Shown here in pieces: positions 24,360-25,698 of a stretch of DNA of 25,698 nucleotides. Each line of letters starts with the position of its first letter. Position 1 is the stretch's first letter. Below the pieces are notes generated by a model. That model made no database searches and was not told the origin of the DNA. It worked only from the letters and a program-made list of their open reading frames with translations. The stretch is from Pelagibacteraceae bacterium TMED65 (GTDB lineage: Bacteria; Pseudomonadota; Alphaproteobacteria; TMED127), in the NCBI GenBank assembly GCA_002167215.1, contig NHDS01000033.1:3142-28839 (forward strand). Reading direction: 5' to 3'. The position numbers and the translations under genes are program-made.

Positions 24360-25698
24360 TATTTCAAACCTTTATACTTAAAGTTTTTTTCGTCCTTGAA
24401 TTGCCCGAGATAACTAGTTTTTTGATTTTCAAGTAGGTAAATATGTTGAGCGTTTTTAACAATATCAGAGCTATGAGCAACTATCAGTACGGTCACCTTA
24501 TTTCTGACTGACCTAAGATAGTTTTTAACATATTTGGCTGTATTTTTATCCATAGAGCTTGTGGGTTCGTCTAAAATAATAATTTTTTTTTTTTCTAATA
24601 TACACCGGGTAAATGCAATTCTCTGAAGTTGACCTCCTGAAAATAATGAACCACTATTTCCAATTTTGGCATCCAATCCATCCGGTCTAGAATTTATAAA
24701 TTCACTCATTCCTGTAATTTTGGCAACATTAAGAATTTCTCTATCAGAAATTTTTCTATTTGACGTAAAGGTTAAGTTTTTTCTGATACTTTCGTTTATA
24801 ATATTAATGTCTTGAGTAACCATTCCAATAGTAGATCTTAATTTTTTCTTATCAATATTTAAATAATTTTGACCATCTACTAAAATATTCCCAGAGTTTG
24901 GTTTGTATAAATAAACTAACAAATCAAGAATTGTCGACTTACCAGAACCAGATTTTCCGACAATTGCAGTTATTTTATTTTTAATCAATTTAAAATTGCA
25001 TTTTTTAAGTATCAAATTATTACCGTAAGCAAAACTAACATTCTTAAATTCTATCGATTCTTTAAAAACAAAAGGTTTAGACCCACCCTCAATATCTTTA
25101 GAAGATTGAATTTTGCCTAAAAAATTTTCAAAATTTTCAATATGTGCAAATTTTCTTGATATTGAAACTTTATCCACAGAATACTGGGTATATAAGCTAT
25201 AGATTCTAAAAATTATTCCAAAATATATACCCAACTCAATTAATGAGAAGTACGCCCCTTCCTCTGTAAAAAAAGCAATGAGTGCAATGAAAATTAAAAC
25301 AAATAATGGAGTGATTGTTTCCAACAGAATTTTTGATAACTGAAACTTATAGTTTTGTTTTCGAACTACATCGATTTCTTTTTCAAAAAAAAATCTTGTT
25401 TTCATCTCTAAATTTGAAAGTTTAATTAGTTTTATTGAGCGAAAAATTTCTGAAATATCCCTAAAGAGATTATTAATGCTAATTTTAATAATAGTCCCAA
25501 ATTCGTAGGAAATTTTCGACAAATACCGTGAAAAAAAATATACTAATAAAAACAAAAAAGAAAAAATTAATATAACATAATAATTTAACACTATTAAAAC
25601 TATTAAATAAAAAGAGATTAAAATTGCTTTACTGTAAATATTAAATAAATTTAGTATTACAGAAGCAACATTAGAAGGTTCGTGAATAATAAAATTTA
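24359..25698 (-). CDS. ABC half-transporter (TMD-NBD), probable glycan exporter/flippase, N-terminus cut by the window edge
   Basis: The frame stays open from 24361 to the right edge, so the 5' end is outside the window; a GTG near 25591 is only an internal Val codon. About 445 residues are visible. The first part is the end of an ABC exporter membrane domain with several hydrophobic helices (for example ILISFYLIVLIVLNYYVIL and PLFVLIFIALIAFF). The C-terminal NBD is complete: Walker A GKSGSGKST, Q-loop in GMVTQD, signature SGGQLQR, Walker B IIILDEPTS and an H-loop His in VAHSSD. The fused half-transporter form is that of MsbA and PglK-type flippases. In this locus, export of a lipid-linked glycan is the most likely job; other exporter substrates are possible. 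Confidence 0.88.
   Translation of the reverse strand, partial: NFIIHEPSNVASVILNLFNIYSKAILISFYLIVLIVLNYYVILIFSFLFLLVYFFSRYLSKISYEFGTIIKISINNLFRDISEIFRSIKLIKLSNLEMKTRFFFEKEIDVVRKQNYKFQLSKILLETITPLFVLIFIALIAFFTEEGAYFSLIELGIYFGIIFRIYSLYTQYSVDKVSISRKFAHIENFENFLGKIQSSKDIEGGSKPFVFKESIEFKNVSFAYGNNLILKKCNFKLIKNKITAIVGKSGSGKSTILDLLVYLYKPNSGNILVDGQNYLNIDKKKLRSTIGMVTQDINIINESIRKNLTFTSNRKISDREILNVAKITGMSEFINSRPDGLDAKIGNSGSLFSGGQLQRIAFTRCILEKKKIIILDEPTSSMDKNTAKYVKNYLRSVRNKVTVLIVAHSSDIVKNAQHIYLLENQKTSYLGQFKDEKNFKYKGLK

Noticed and set aside
25589..25591. GTG as start codon of the ABC transporter
   Set aside because: The same frame continues open and hydrophobic to the window edge, so this is an internal Val codon of a longer protein.

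Overview
The window is very AT-rich and gene-dense. Every supportable gene lies on the minus strand, so transcription runs from the right edge to the left edge. It is a surface-glycan (LPS O-chain or capsule type) biosynthesis locus of a bacterium. TGA is used as a stop and TGG as Trp, so the genetic code is standard. The strong A/T bias, tightly packed genes, poly-A lysine runs and sugar-nucleotide gene content suggest a streamlined AT-rich marine proteobacterium, for example a Pelagibacterales-like lineage. That assignment is inference, because no rRNA, tRNA or other marker gene is present.

Layout in order of transcription (right to left). (1) 25698-23094: the C-terminal part of an ABC half-transporter (probable glycan flippase or exporter), an HddA-type GHMP sugar kinase and a 91-aa unknown. 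(2) 23089-20601: a Nudix hydrolase and a two-gene TPP-dependent E1 alpha/beta pair without E2/E3. (3) 20596-18564: an aldo/keto reductase (AKR) interrupted at an 18-A homopolymer, whose C-terminal end looks like a ParB/sulfiredoxin-fold domain, followed by an SDR-fold sugar-nucleotide enzyme. (4) 18567-13289: a radical SAM protein, a TylF-like methyltransferase, a GT-B glycosyltransferase and a second, larger B12-binding radical SAM protein. (5) 13249-9483: a second AKR-SDR pair, an HddC-like nucleotidyltransferase and a predicted beta-propeller with periodically spaced histidines. (6) 9436-4651: a sialic/nonulosonic acid cassette (neuB, neuC, two SDR epimerase/dehydratases, neuA). (7) 4641-1: a KpsC/KpsS-like or CDP-glycerol-transferase-like GT-B protein, an AsnB-type amidotransferase, GDP-L-fucose synthase and the start of one more gene that runs off the left edge.

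Taken together the genes would supply CMP-nonulosonate, GDP-fucose and possibly GDP-heptose donors. They would add unusual decorations (radical SAM chemistry, O-methylation, possible two-carbon or acyl transfer by the E1 pair, amidation), assemble them with at least two glycosyltransferases and export the product. Most adjacent genes overlap by 1-20 nt or are separated by under 12 nt. The longest gap is 82 nt (1036-1117), so there is no gene-free stretch over 300 nt. No convincing promoter, terminator, tRNA, IS element or CRISPR was seen.

The most notable points are the frameshifted AKR::ParB-like fusion, the repeated AKR-SDR module whose SDRs lack a normal YxxxK, the E1 alpha/beta pair in a sugar locus, the two radical SAM proteins bracketing a methyltransferase and a glycosyltransferase, and the multi-His propeller protein.
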